Source: Brevundimonas sp.
GTDB taxonomy: Bacteria > Pseudomonadota > Alphaproteobacteria > Caulobacterales > Caulobacteraceae
Assembly: GCF_016742135.1 (NCBI RefSeq)
Contig: NZ_JACVCG010000005.1
Coordinates: 58,924 to 122,923, forward strand
Direction of reading: 5' to 3'
DNA length: 64,000 nt
Below, one piece after another: positions 31,133 to 41,367 of this stretch. The translations under genes and the position numbers were made by a program. Positions within the stretch are counted from its first letter, which is position 1; every line of letters begins with the position of its first letter. Below the pieces are notes generated by a model, which saw nothing but the letters and a program-made list of their open reading frames with translations, did no database searches and was not told the DNA's origin.

Positions 31133-31915
31133 TCACCGGTTGCGACAGGCCTGTTCCAGCGGGAAGGTGATGATGAAGCTCTGCTCCTCATACCCTGCCG
31201 GCATCCGGTAACGCGGGGGGATGGTGATCGCCCTCAGAATACTGTCCGAGGCCGCACGCCAGGTCGCGTCACCGCGCGTATTGCGCAGACGCGGCGAGCC
31301 GACCAGCCGTCCATCCTCGGACATGCGCACCTCGACGCTCAGGGTCACTTCCTCAATGCCCGGCAGGTGACACGGCGGGTTCCAGTGCGGCGTGATCTGG
31401 CCCGCGATGGACTGCAGATCCGCCCGGCCCAGGGCGCGCGGCGCCTGTCCCGTGCCGCGGTCGCCGGTCGAGGCGCGGCCTGTCGTCGTACCGGTTCGCG
31501 GCCGCTCGGACAGGTCGTCCAGATTCAGGCCCGGATCCTCACGCGGGGGCGTCGGGCGCTGGGGCGGAGACGGCTGCTGGCGGGGCGGGGTGCGGGGCTG
31601 TTCCGGCTCGGGCCGGGGCGTGGTCTTGGGTGCCGGCTCCGGCCGCGGCAGGGGCGGGGTGGGCGTCGGCTCGGGCTCCGGTATGACTTCGGCGGGCGGC
31701 TCGGGCGCGCTGGAGCCGTCCTCCTCGATCAGCTCATCGGCCGGATTGTCGGGCGCGGCCGCCAGCACGGTCACATCCGAGACGATCGACACCGGCACCG
31801 CGCCCATCATCTCGCGCGGCTCACGCCCTTCCTTCGGCCAGGCGATCAGGGCCAGGCCGATCACCCCTGCGTGCAGCAGGACCGATCCGAGGAAGGAGGG
31901 GCCACCGTTCGCCAT
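31133..31915 (-). CDS. tolA: TolA-like cell envelope integrity protein with Pro-rich middle region
   Basis: Single N-terminal TM, long Pro-rich stretch, TonB/TolA-like C-terminus (ITPHWNPPCHLPGIEEVTLSVEVRMSEDGRLVG); between tolR and tolB. Confidence 0.85.
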   Translation of the reverse strand: MANGGPSFLGSVLLHAGVIGLALIAWPKEGREPREMMGAVPVSIVSDVTVLAAAPDNPADELIEEDGSSAPEPPAEVIPEPEPTPTPPLPRPEPAPKTTPRPEPEQPRTPPRQQPSPPQRPTPPREDPGLNLDDLSERPRTGTTTGRASTGDRGTGQAPRALGRADLQSIAGQITPHWNPPCHLPGIEEVTLSVEVRMSEDGRLVGSPRLRNTRGDATWRAASDSILRAITIPPRYRMPAGYEEQSFIITFPLEQACRNR

Positions 31916-31918
31916 GGC

Positions 31919-32398
31919 TCAGAGGTCACCCTCAAACGGCTCGGCCTCTGCCGTATTGCCGGCCGTATCGGTGATCAGGTTCAGTTTGACGAAGCCGTTG
32001 GTCGACAGACGCGCCATCACCCGCGCAACCGCCTGATAGGGCACCTGGGCATCGGCCCGCAGAAACAGGGGCCGGTCCCGCGCATCGGCTCCGCCGTCAT
32101 CCAGAACCGCCTGGATCAGACTGTCGAACGCCACCTCGCGCTCGCCGACAAAGATTGTGCCCGCCGAGTTGATCGACACGGTCACCGGCTCCTGCGTCGA
32201 CTCCATGGCGCTGGCCTCGGTCTTCGGCAGGTCGACGGGAACCGCTACCGTCAGCAGCGGCGCCGAGATCATGAAGATGATCAGCAGCACCAGCATCACA
32301 TCGACCAGCGGCGTGACATTGATCTCGCTCAGCGGGCGTTTGCGGGCGCGTCTGCGGCCCCGGACGTGGCCGCCTCCGCCGGGTCCTCCCATGGCCAT
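31919..32398 (-). CDS. tolR: Biopolymer transporter ExbD/TolR family
   Basis: RKRPLSEINVTPLVDVMLVLLIIFMISAPLLTVAVPVDLPKT. Confidence 0.97.
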   Translation of the reverse strand: MAMGGPGGGGHVRGRRRARKRPLSEINVTPLVDVMLVLLIIFMISAPLLTVAVPVDLPKTEASAMESTQEPVTVSINSAGTIFVGEREVAFDSLIQAVLDDGGADARDRPLFLRADAQVPYQAVARVMARLSTNGFVKLNLITDTAGNTAEAEPFEGDL

Positions 32399-32401
32399 GG
32401 C

Positions 32402-33133
<732 letters not shown>

Positions 33134-33219
33134 GGATCGATCCTGGGAACAGCGTCACGCCCTTTGCAGCGTCAAGGCGTGACCATTTGATGGCGGATTA
33201 GCGGGCTCCGCGCCCGCCG

Positions 33220-33681
33220 TCATCCCCCTGCAACCGGCAAGGGCGAAAGCCAGGGCGTGACGGCGGCGATCAGGGCCGGCGTGGGCCGGGTGGGCCGACC
33301 GTCCGGGCGGATGCAGACCGCCTCGACCCCGGCCCGGCACAGCACCTCACCGGCCCGCTCGATTCGCTGGTCGATCTGCATGCGCGGCCCCTTCATGGCG
33401 TCATAGGTGGTGATCACCTGAAGCGCGTCATCGATCCGCGCGGGCCGCAGGAACTCCAGCGACATCTTCGACAAGACAAAGGCCAGCGGCCGGTCCCCGT
33501 CCAGTAGCTCGGCATGCCCGATCCCGGCGGCCCTCAGAAAGTCTGACCGCCCGCGTTCGAAGAACCGGACATAGCTGCCGTGGTAGACCAGCCCGGTAAA
33601 ATCCGTGTCCTCATAATAGACCCGCACCGGAAGAATGTGCGCGCGCCCGTCAAAACGGCCCGCGGTCGGATGGTCGCTCAT
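33220..33681 (-). CDS. ybgC: Tol-Pal-associated acyl-CoA thioesterase
   Basis: [31 protein letters not shown]. Confidence 0.96.
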   Translation of the reverse strand: MSDHPTAGRFDGRAHILPVRVYYEDTDFTGLVYHGSYVRFFERGRSDFLRAAGIGHAELLDGDRPLAFVLSKMSLEFLRPARIDDALQVITTYDAMKGPRMQIDQRIERAGEVLCRAGVEAVCIRPDGRPTRPTPALIAAVTPWLSPLPVAGG

Positions 33682-34715
33682 TTCGCGCCTCCGAACAGGC
33701 CGCCCTGCTCCGGCGGTCGGGGCGGTTCGGCCAGACCCAGATGGCTGTAGGCCTTCGCACAGGCCATGCGGCCGCGCGGCGTGCGCTGGATGAAGCCCTG
33801 CTGCAGCAGATAGGGCTCGATCACATCCTCGACCGCATCGCGCGCCTCGGCGATGGCGGCGGCCAGGGTGTCCATGCCGACCGGCCCGCCGCCATAGTTT
33901 TCGATCAGGGCCTTCAGGAAGCGCCGGTCGAGGCTGTCCAGCCCGGCCTCGTCCACCTCCAGCCGCGACAGGGCCCGGGCCGCCACCAGCCGGTTAATGG
34001 CCGGCGCACCCTCGGCATCGGCAAAGTCCCGCACGCGGCGCAGCAGACGCCCGGCCACACGCGGTGTGCCCCGCGACCGGGTGGCGATCTCGCGCGCACC
34101 GTCCTCGGCCATGGCGGCGCCCATCTTGCGCGCAGCGCCCAGAATGACCTTCACCAGTTCATCCGGACTGTAGAATTCCAGTCGGAGCGGAATGCCGAAC
34201 CGGTCGCGCAGCGGCGTGGCCAGCAGGCCCGCCCGCGTCGTCGCCCCCACCAGGGTGAAGGGCGCCAGATCGATCCGCACCGAGCGCGCCGACGGGCCTT
34301 CGCCGATGATCAGGTCCAGTACATGGTCCTCCATGGCCGGATACAGGATTTCCTCGACCGCCGGGTTCAGCCGGTGGATCTCGTCGATGAACAGGACGTC
34401 GCGCGGTTCCAGATTGGTCAGGATGGCCGCCAGATCCCCGGCCTTGGCGAGGATCGGCCCGGATGTGGCGCGAAAGCCGACGCCCAGCTCCCGCGCCACG
34501 ATCTGCGCCAGCGTCGTCTTGCCCAGGCCCGGTGGTCCGAACAGCAGCACATGGTCCAACGACTCGCCCCGCCCCCGCGCCGCGTCGATAAAGACCTTCA
34601 AATTGCCCTTGGCCTGCGGCTGCCCGACGAACTCGTCCAGCGTCTGCGGTCGCAGCGCGCGGTCATAGGACTCGCCGGGGGTGGCATCCGCAGAAATGAT
34701 GCGCGCGTCGGTCAT
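33678..34715 (-). CDS. ruvB: Holliday junction branch migration DNA helicase RuvB
   Basis: [66 protein letters not shown]. Confidence 0.98.
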   Translation of the reverse strand: MTDARIISADATPGESYDRALRPQTLDEFVGQPQAKGNLKVFIDAARGRGESLDHVLLFGPPGLGKTTLAQIVARELGVGFRATSGPILAKAGDLAAILTNLEPRDVLFIDEIHRLNPAVEEILYPAMEDHVLDLIIGEGPSARSVRIDLAPFTLVGATTRAGLLATPLRDRFGIPLRLEFYSPDELVKVILGAARKMGAAMAEDGAREIATRSRGTPRVAGRLLRRVRDFADAEGAPAINRLVAARALSRLEVDEAGLDSLDRRFLKALIENYGGGPVGMDTLAAAIAEARDAVEDVIEPYLLQQGFIQRTPRGRMACAKAYSHLGLAEPPRPPEQGGLFGGAK

Positions 34716-35257
34716 CGAATGGGCACCACGGTCGGAGGGGGCGATCTCGTCCGTTCAGGACGGTTTCCTGCAAGGTGGAGGAACCCGGCAACCCCGTCGA
34801 AGTCCGCCGCGTCCGCCGACGCCTGTCCGTCGAACGCACAAACCTGGCCGACCATTCCCCACTGGGGACCTCCCTGCATGATCGCATCCGAACGGAGGTC
34901 TGCTTCGTGCAGCAGTGCACCGTCGGCGCCATAGAACCTGCGGCTGACGTAACCGTATCGATCGCGCTCGCAGTCCACCTTGAACACCGTAGAGACCGCA
35001 ACCGCGGAGGGATAGGCGCGCGCAGCTGCCGAATCATCGATCAGGATTTCAGTTTCGAGCCAGTCTCCATCGAACCGCCTGGACTGCAGCAGTTCTGCTG
35101 CTGGAACCGAAGTCCCTTCGAGCATACGCCCGATGCCCACAGCTTGGGCAGAGGACACAGGCGCAGGATCCTGGGCGCAGGACGCCGATGGAACGGTCAG
35201 GATGGCGATCATCAACATCGCTGATTTCATCTGGATCTTCGGCCCCACAGCACTCAT
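34712..35257 (-). CDS. Secreted hypothetical protein inserted between ruvA and ruvB (possibly surface-adhesin E-like)
   Basis: ATGA overlaps on both sides; internal start at 35230 gives signal peptide [50 protein letters not shown]. Confidence 0.75.
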   Translation of the reverse strand: MSAVGPKIQMKSAMLMIAILTVPSASCAQDPAPVSSAQAVGIGRMLEGTSVPAAELLQSRRFDGDWLETEILIDDSAAARAYPSAVAVSTVFKVDCERDRYGYVSRRFYGADGALLHEADLRSDAIMQGGPQWGMVGQVCAFDGQASADAADFDGVAGFLHLAGNRPERTRSPPPTVVPIR

Positions 35258-35871
35258 CGCCCCAGCTCCTGCAGCGCCGCGCGGATGACGGCGGACAGGT
35301 CAGCGTCCTCACCCAGTCGGATCAAGGCCTGATCCACAGCGCGGCGGGCATTGACCTCGACCACGCCCAGTCCCAGCAGGGCCGCCACGGCCTCACCCGT
35401 CAGGGAGGGCGCCGTCGGCGTCGCGGCAACGGGTCCGGCGCCCGCACCGATCGCCAGACCGCCGCCGCCCAGAGGCTTGCCCTTCAGCTCGGTCACGATC
35501 CGCAGGGCCAGTTTCGGCCCCACGCCATTGGCGCGCGCCACGGCGGCCTTGTCCTCGCGCGCGACCGCCGCCGCCAGATCACCGGGCGGCAACACGTCCA
35601 GCACCGACAGGGCCGCCTTGGGCCCCACACCCTGAATGCCCGTCAGGGTGCGGAAGGCCTCCCGCTCATCCCGGGCCAGAAAGCCGTACAGGCGCGGGCC
35701 GTTCTCGGCGGACCAACTGCTCTCGATGTGCAGGGTCACCTCATCGCCCGGCGCCGGCATTCGCCCCAGCGTCCGCGCCCCGCACGCCACGACATAGCCC
35801 ACGCCCATACAGTCGATCAGGCAATGGTCCGCCTCGACCTCGGCCAGCACCCCGCGCAGTCTGCCGATCAT
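35254..35871 (-). CDS. ruvA: Holliday junction branch migration protein RuvA
   Basis: [59 protein letters not shown]. Confidence 0.97.
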   Translation of the reverse strand: MIGRLRGVLAEVEADHCLIDCMGVGYVVACGARTLGRMPAPGDEVTLHIESSWSAENGPRLYGFLARDEREAFRTLTGIQGVGPKAALSVLDVLPPGDLAAAVAREDKAAVARANGVGPKLALRIVTELKGKPLGGGGLAIGAGAGPVAATPTAPSLTGEAVAALLGLGVVEVNARRAVDQALIRLGEDADLSAVIRAALQELGR

Positions 35872-36374
35872 GCCGCCCCCGCCAGCAGGGCCCGCTTGCG
35901 CAGCTGGGCGTGGGTGATGGCGACGGCCAGGGCATCGGCGGCATCGGCCGTCACATCGCCCGCCGCCGGCAACAGGCGTTTGACCATGAAGGCGATCTGG
36001 CTCTTGTCGGCGTGGCCCGCCCCGACCACCGCCTTCTTGATCAGGTTCGGCGCATATTCGGCGACGCTCAGCCCACACCGCGCCGGGGCCAGCATGACCG
36101 CCGCCCGGGCATGGCCCAGCTTCAGCGTCGAGGCGGGGTTCATATTGACGAACACCTCCTCGATGGCCGCCTCGTCACAGGCATGGGCGGCACAGATGTC
36201 GCCAACCGCCTCCAGCAGGAACAGCAGCCGCTCGCTGAACGGCGCCCGTTCGGGCGGGCTGACGACCCCGTGCGCGACCCAGCGCAGCCGCGACCCCTCG
36301 GCCACCACCACACCCCATCCGGTGCGTCTCAGGCCCGGGTCCAGCCCCAGTATGCGAGTCGGTTCGTTCGCCAT
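35868..36374 (-). CDS. ruvC: Crossover junction endodeoxyribonuclease RuvC
   Basis: [57 protein letters not shown]. Confidence 0.97.
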   Translation of the reverse strand: MANEPTRILGLDPGLRRTGWGVVVAEGSRLRWVAHGVVSPPERAPFSERLLFLLEAVGDICAAHACDEAAIEEVFVNMNPASTLKLGHARAAVMLAPARCGLSVAEYAPNLIKKAVVGAGHADKSQIAFMVKRLLPAAGDVTADAADALAVAITHAQLRKRALLAGAA

Positions 36375-36416
36375 CCGTTCTATGTGCCCGAAAGAGGGTT
36401 AGCGGGCAATGAACTG

Positions 36417-37109
36417 TCAGTCGTCCCGGGGGGCGAGGTCAAAGCCCGCCACCCCCTTCACCGACCGGATGCGCTCGGCCAGGGCCGCCAGCTCGCGCGA
36501 GCGCACTGTCAGCCGCCAGCTCTGGCGCGACAGTCGCCCGTCCTCGATCAGTTCCAGCCGCAGCCGTCTCGGCTCCGGATCGGCCTGTGACAGGGCCGCC
36601 TCGACCGCCCCCGCGGTGCCTGCCGATTTCGCATCCCAGCTCACCGCCACATCGACGACGGTCCGGTCCGGCACCCGTCGGCTGACCAGTTTGAGCGCGG
36701 TCAGCACCGCCAGCGTCGCCAGCGCTCCGGTCCACCCCAGCCAGAACAGGCCCGCCCCGAACAGGATGCCCAGCGCCGACACCGTCCACAGCGAGGCCGC
36801 CGTGGTCAGCCCGTGGATCGAGAACCCCGCCCGGAAGATCACCCCGGCGCACAGAAAGCCGATCCCGGTCAGGATGCCGTGCGCCATGCGCGTGGGGTCG
36901 GCGATCACCGCCTGCCCCGGCAGGACCGAGAAATCCCATGCCCCCTGAGAGGTCGAGGCCAGCATCAGCAGGGTCGACGACAGGCACACCAGAATATGGG
37001 TCCGGAACCCCGCCGCCCGGCCCCGCCATTCGCGCTCCAGCCCGATCAGCGCACCCGCGATCAGCGCACTCACCAGCGGCAGGCCATAGGTGGACAGCAG
37101 ATCGGTCAT
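36417..37109 (-). CDS. MgtC/SapB family protein
   Basis: ALIAGALIGLEREWRGRAAGFRTHILVCLSSTLLML, GIGFLCAGVIFR, GLTTAASLWTVSALGILFGAGLFW. Confidence 0.92.
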   Translation of the reverse strand: MTDLLSTYGLPLVSALIAGALIGLEREWRGRAAGFRTHILVCLSSTLLMLASTSQGAWDFSVLPGQAVIADPTRMAHGILTGIGFLCAGVIFRAGFSIHGLTTAASLWTVSALGILFGAGLFWLGWTGALATLAVLTALKLVSRRVPDRTVVDVAVSWDAKSAGTAGAVEAALSQADPEPRRLRLELIEDGRLSRQSWRLTVRSRELAALAERIRSVKGVAGFDLAPRDD

Positions 37110-37124
37110 GCGCAGGGCCTCGCG

Positions 37125-37643
37125 TCAGCTGTGCGTCTCAATATAGGCCTCGACGTCCTTGTTGACCGGTTTGACGCCGGTGATGTGCCGCGCCTGAAAG
37201 GCCGCGTATTTCACACCCAGGTCATGGCGCTCGGCAAGGGACGCATTCCGGCGAAAGTCAGTCAGGCCCTGACGTTCCTCTTCGCCCATGTGCTTCGAAT
37301 TGACGACATTGGCCCGTCCCACCGCCTCGATCCAGGCCCGGCTGCCGACCGCGTGGCGTTCCACGGCCTTGACCGCATCGCGCAGCTTGTTGTGGTCGGT
37401 GATGGCGTCCTCGGTCTCGCCCTCGACCGTGCCGTCGTCGGCGTCATTGGCGCCTTCGCCCTTTTTCAGGAGGTCGGGATAGAAGAAGCGCTCCTCGGCC
37501 TCCGCATGGGCATCCAGAAAGGCGGCCAGCCGCCCCCAGATCGCCGACAGGGCCCCGGTGTCCGCCGGGTCGATCTGTTCGATCAGCCCGAACAGGCGCC
37601 GCTGTTCAGCGTGGTCATCCAGAATCAGCTGGCAGATATCCAT
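37125..37643 (-). CDS. Hemerythrin domain-containing protein
   Basis: ILDDHAEQRRLFGLIEQ, LDAHAEAEERFFYPDLL, ITDHNKLRDAV. Confidence 0.85.
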   Translation of the reverse strand: MDICQLILDDHAEQRRLFGLIEQIDPADTGALSAIWGRLAAFLDAHAEAEERFFYPDLLKKGEGANDADDGTVEGETEDAITDHNKLRDAVKAVERHAVGSRAWIEAVGRANVVNSKHMGEEERQGLTDFRRNASLAERHDLGVKYAAFQARHITGVKPVNKDVEAYIETHS

Positions 37644-37749
37644 GGGGGCCCCGGGGCAAAGCGTTGCGGTTCGCCCTGACCAACCCTCGAAGGCCTCGAC
37701 ACGTTCCGCTGCCGAGGGAAAACAGACGCATTCGCGTGCCGGTTTCCCG

Positions 37750-38046
37750 TCAGTCTCTCTCGCCCGAATCGTCTAACGGCCCCCGCGCCATATGCCGGAC
37801 GTGCAGGATCTCGACGGTGCCGTCCGCCAGCGAATAGATGACGCGCAAGGATGTTCGACTGACAGGCAGTTCCCGCGTCCCCTTCGTCTCGCCGACCCGG
37901 CCTTTATTGGGAAACTCAACCAATCCCGCGACGGCTTCGAGAACGCGGTCCTCGACCTCAATGGCGGCTTTGACACTGTCGCGGGCGATGAAGTCGACGT
38001 GGTCGCGAAGATCAGACTCCGCTCGCCTCGTCCAGATCAACCTCAT
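37750..38046 (-). CDS. RelE/ParE family toxin
   Basis: MRLIWTRRAESDLRDHVDFIARDS, FPNKGRVGETKGTRELPVSRTSLRVIYSLADGTVEILHVRHMAR; 4-bp overlap with upstream antitoxin gene. Confidence 0.9.
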   Translation of the reverse strand: MRLIWTRRAESDLRDHVDFIARDSVKAAIEVEDRVLEAVAGLVEFPNKGRVGETKGTRELPVSRTSLRVIYSLADGTVEILHVRHMARGPLDDSGERD

Positions 38047-38294
38047 TCAGCGGCGCGCCAGTCACTCCGGCGGGCTTTCAGGCGGGCGACAACGTGTTCG
38101 TGGCTGTGAACGCGACCCGCCGCGATGTCCGCCCGTGCCTCAGCCACTGCGGCCTCTATCTCGCGCCGCTCCGTCACGAACGCCTCGACGATCTGCGACA
38201 AGACCGTGCCCACGGAGACACCCCGCGACTCAGCCCATGCGTCGAGGTCCGCCTTGACGGCTTCATCCACGGGAACGGTCACATGAACGGTCAT
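38043..38294 (-). CDS. Ribbon-helix-helix type antitoxin
   Basis: MTVHVTVPVDEAVKADLDAWAESRGVSVGTVLSQIVEAFV; partner of the ParE-like toxin. Confidence 0.85.
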   Translation of the reverse strand: MTVHVTVPVDEAVKADLDAWAESRGVSVGTVLSQIVEAFVTERREIEAAVAEARADIAAGRVHSHEHVVARLKARRSDWRAAE

Positions 38295-38332
38295 GCGGCA
38301 AACCTATGCCAAAAACCGGTGCTGTGCCAGCA

Positions 38333-39106
38333 TCACCCCGCGAACTTCGCCGCATCCTCGTCCGAGATATCCTCGTTGGAATAGACGCTCGAGACGTCGT
38401 CTTCGGCATCCAGCGCGTCCAGCAGCTTCATCAGCGTGCCGACCGCCTCGCCGGTGACCGGCACCAGCGACTGGGGCTTCCAGACGATGGCCGTCGACTT
38501 CGGATCGCCGAGGATCTTCGACATGGCCTCGGCCACCTCGTTCAGGTCCTCAAAGGCGGTCCAGATGGTGTGGCCCGGAGCCTCCTCATAGATGTCGGGC
38601 TTTTCCAGATCGCTCTCGACGTCCTGGGCGCCGGCCTCGATGGCGGCCTCCATGACCGCATCCTCGCTGCCCGCCTCGGCCGGATAGGTGATCTTGCCGA
38701 CCCGATCCCACATGAAGGCGACGGAATTCATTTCGCCCAGCGCCCCGCCGTTCTTCTTGAAGGCCGTGCCGATGTTCGAGGCGGCGCGGTTGCGGTTGTC
38801 GGTCAGGGCCTCGACGATGATGCCGACGCCGCCCGGGCCACGGCCCTCATAGCGGACCTCTTCCATCGTATCGACGTCGCCGGACGAGGCCTTGTTGATG
38901 GCCCTCTGGATCACATCCTTAGGCAGGCTTTCGGCCTTGGCATTGTTGACCGCCAGGCGCAGGCGCGGGTTCATGGCCGGGTCCGGCAAGCCCGACTTGG
39001 CCGCCACCGTAATGTCGCGCGACAGCTTGGAGAACAGCTTGGACCGCTGCGCATCGGCGCGGCCCTTGCGGTGCATGATGTTCTTGAATTTGGAGTGGCC
39101 GGCCAT
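38333..39106 (-). CDS. yebC: YebC/PmpR family DNA-binding regulatory protein
   Basis: [70 protein letters not shown]. Confidence 0.97.
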   Translation of the reverse strand: MAGHSKFKNIMHRKGRADAQRSKLFSKLSRDITVAAKSGLPDPAMNPRLRLAVNNAKAESLPKDVIQRAINKASSGDVDTMEEVRYEGRGPGGVGIIVEALTDNRNRAASNIGTAFKKNGGALGEMNSVAFMWDRVGKITYPAEAGSEDAVMEAAIEAGAQDVESDLEKPDIYEEAPGHTIWTAFEDLNEVAEAMSKILGDPKSTAIVWKPQSLVPVTGEAVGTLMKLLDALDAEDDVSSVYSNEDISDEDAAKFAG

Positions 39107-39226
39107 GGTCGTCGTCTCGGCAGTCTCAAGGGAAATGTGAGGCGCGCCGCATAGCCCGGCGCGGCACGCTTGTCACCCATGGCCGCGCGACGGGCCAGGG
39201 TGTGTACCCATAAACCGCCGATGCCA

Positions 39227-39282
39227 AGGGTCCGCTTGCTAGCGGCAAGTCAATGTCCGCTCCCGACCCATAGCTGCCCTAA
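39227..39282. repeat. GTCCGCT repeat copy A (divergent)
   Basis: GGGTCCGCTTGCTAGCGGCAAGTCAATGTCCGCTCCCGACCCATAGCTGCCCT. Confidence 0.6.
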
Positions 39283-39428
39283 GCTCAGGCCTTGCATCTT
39301 TGGGCCTCGTATCGGACTTTGTTGGGGTTAGAGAAGCTCGCCCCTAACGGGCGCACCGGTTGGCATGGCTGTGTTCGTCTCTTGGCCTCCGGATGTCCGC
39401 TTCCAGCTTGCGAGCCGGAGACGATCCA

Positions 39429-39902
39429 ATGACCCGGACCCTCACCACGAAAGCGATCATGTTTGGCGCGGTTGCGGCGGCGATTTTCATGACTGCCGAC
39501 CCTGCGCAGGCCTGCCGTCGACCGGCAAACTGGACTCCGCCGAGCGAGGCAGAACGGGAAGCCAGCTACCGGGAAATGATCCTGAGTGAAGCATCCACGG
39601 TCCAGATTGCCGAAGTGGTCGAGATTGACGCTGAGACCTATTGGCCGCCCCGCATCACCTTCCGCGCGGTCGAAGGGCTGAGTGGAAATGTGATCGAACA
39701 AGTGAGCACAGGAGAACTGGTGATCTCGTCTCGCTGTGACGGGATGCCAAATCAGGGTTGGTATGGCCCGCAAAACAGCGTCGGTGACACCGTGGTCCTT
39801 GTCTTGGGCAATCGTTTCGGTGAGTTCGGGATCGTCCATGCTGAACTGGTTGAAACCCCTAGAGCGATAGCACTCATATCCTTGGCGCGCGCCTTTCCCT
39901 GA
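39429..39902 (+). CDS. Secreted hypothetical protein (possibly TIMP/netrin-like fold)
   Basis: Signal peptide then ACRRPANW; C-terminal GDTVVLVLG. Confidence 0.7.
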   Translation: MTRTLTTKAIMFGAVAAAIFMTADPAQACRRPANWTPPSEAEREASYREMILSEASTVQIAEVVEIDAETYWPPRITFRAVEGLSGNVIEQVSTGELVISSRCDGMPNQGWYGPQNSVGDTVVLVLGNRFGEFGIVHAELVETPRAIALISLARAFP

Positions 39903-39911
39903 TGGTCAGAT

Positions 39912-39970
39912 CGGCACGTCCGCTTTCCACCCCCAAGCGACCGTCGGCTTCCGACCCATAGCGGACCTAG
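39912..39970. repeat. GTCCGCT repeat copy B
   Basis: CGGCACGTCCGCTTTCCACCCCCAAGCGACCGTCGGCTTCCGACCCATAGCGGACCTAG. Confidence 0.85.
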
Positions 39971-40365
39971 GTTTCGTTCCGAGCCGAGCTTTTAATCTGC
40001 TCAACACGTTCGAGTTCCAGTGCTTGGTCGCGCGTTCGCCATTCGGTCTTTTCGAACCAGTGGCCGCTTGGCCATATCACTCCTAGGGCAACGGCCTGTG
40101 CTTTTAGGGCGTCTAAGTCAGAGACCCTCCGGTAGGCCCAAAGCCTCCAGCGGGTCACCTGAACAGACCAGACTAGCCACGGCCATACGAGTGCCAAGAG
40201 GAATAGGAGCAGTGACCATGGACCTAGTCGGTCCAGAACCCCTGGGTTAGCCAAGATAACCCAGGCCAAGATTGCGAAGCCCAAGCCGTAAGCCGCAAGC
40301 ACCGACCCGTTGACCCACATGACACCCGTCCAAGCGGCCCGGCGCACGCTAATTCTTTCCTGCAT
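39967..40365 (-). CDS. Small hypothetical membrane protein
   Basis: 132 aa with two predicted TM segments (YGLGFAILAWVILA, LLLFLLALVWPWLVW). Confidence 0.7.
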   Translation of the reverse strand: MQERISVRRAAWTGVMWVNGSVLAAYGLGFAILAWVILANPGVLDRLGPWSLLLFLLALVWPWLVWSVQVTRWRLWAYRRVSDLDALKAQAVALGVIWPSGHWFEKTEWRTRDQALELERVEQIKSSARNET

Positions 40366-40394
40366 AGCTCGTTGACCTCCCGGACGCGGACCTT

Positions 40395-40456
40395 AGCGGC
40401 AACACGTCCGCTATCCACCTTTATGCGACTGGCTGCTTTCCACCCAAAGCGGACCG
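40395..40456. repeat. GTCCGCT repeat copy C
   Basis: AGCGGCAACACGTCCGCTATCCACCTTTATGCGACTGGCTGCTTTCCACCCAAAGCGGACCG. Confidence 0.85.
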
Positions 40457-40459
40457 AAA

Positions 40460-40879
40460 TCATCCCCGGTCAAGCAGGTTGCAAACCCATACATCGGTCT
40501 CGTGAACTTGGTCCTCAGGCCGCCGATACCATGCGTTGAAGCATGCGCGGTCGTCGCGCTTGAGCGCGGGGAATGCTCTTCCAAGGTCAAAGTCTGCCGT
40601 CCGCATCTCGGCGGGTTGGACAACAAAACACGAAGGCGGCGGAGCACTCGGGAGGCCATCTTTGAGAGGCAGTGAAACTCCCGAGCGTTGAATATCGAAC
40701 AACCTCGCACCGTTGTTGAGCGCAAAGCAGATGGGGTGTGATCCAGTGTTGAGAAAGCGCACCTGCAATACTGACGATGACGTCTCGGGCTGACTAATCG
40801 TGATCTCGAATGGAGGATCGCTGATATGCTGCGAGAGCCCTGCGTCGGACGAGATCGCCGCCAAAAAGATGCCAATCAT
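40460..40879 (-). CDS. Hypothetical protein
   Basis: 139 aa, low-GC codons, MIGIFLAAISSDAGLSQHISDPPFEITISQPETSSSVLQVRFLNTGSHPICFALNNGARLF. Confidence 0.65.
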   Translation of the reverse strand: MIGIFLAAISSDAGLSQHISDPPFEITISQPETSSSVLQVRFLNTGSHPICFALNNGARLFDIQRSGVSLPLKDGLPSAPPPSCFVVQPAEMRTADFDLGRAFPALKRDDRACFNAWYRRPEDQVHETDVWVCNLLDRG

Positions 40880-40906
40880 CTGATTGTTCTCCCACGGCTG
40901 AGCGTG

Positions 40907-41341
40907 TCACGGCAAGTGTCCGCTTTCCACCTCCAGGCCACGGTCGGCTCTCGACCCTGAGCTGACCCCGGCATTCGGCGGATCGATGGCCCTAGGTGGG
41001 GTAAATGATGCGGTCAAAAGGTCGATGTCACCGTAGCCGTCGAAATAGCTGTAGGCCTCGATCACTCCTGCGTAGCCGTCTTTGACATAGAGCATGAACT
41101 CCAAGGGGTAGGCGTCCGGCCCTACTTCAGAGCGAAGCCATCCTCCCGGGCTGACGGTGACGACTGCGGGTTGCAACGACTTGTCCACAGTGAACTCCGT
41201 GTAGAAACCGACCCCAGTGAACTCGCGGGCCGAAACCTCAGCGGTTCTCAACTGCTCAATGAGAGCACGGCTTTCATCCGGGCTGATCTGCTCTGCCAGA
41301 GCGACAGCAGCGGCCATCTCAAGCGCAGATAGCTGTTTCAT
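40907..41341 (-). CDS. Hypothetical protein whose C-terminal tail is encoded by repeat copy D
   Basis: 144 aa ORF; last ~20 codons overlap the repeat. Confidence 0.65.
   Translation of the reverse strand: MKQLSALEMAAAVALAEQISPDESRALIEQLRTAEVSAREFTGVGFYTEFTVDKSLQPAVVTVSPGGWLRSEVGPDAYPLEFMLYVKDGYAGVIEAYSYFDGYGDIDLLTASFTPPRAIDPPNAGVSSGSRADRGLEVESGHLP
40908..40968. repeat. GTCCGCT repeat copy D
   Basis: CACGGCAAGTGTCCGCTTTCCACCTCCAGGCCACGGTCGGCTCTCGACCCTGAGCTGACC. Confidence 0.85.
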
Positions 41342-41367
41342 TATGCTAGCCTAGCTCCCATGCGGCT

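Noticed and set aside
31133-31915. TonB instead of TolA
   Set aside because: Pro-rich spacer is TonB-like, but the position between tolR and tolB supports TolA.
40411-40875. 154-aa ORF in another frame over the 40460-40879 gene
   Set aside because: The 139-aa frame has more protein-like composition and a better-placed end; this frame reads through the repeat.
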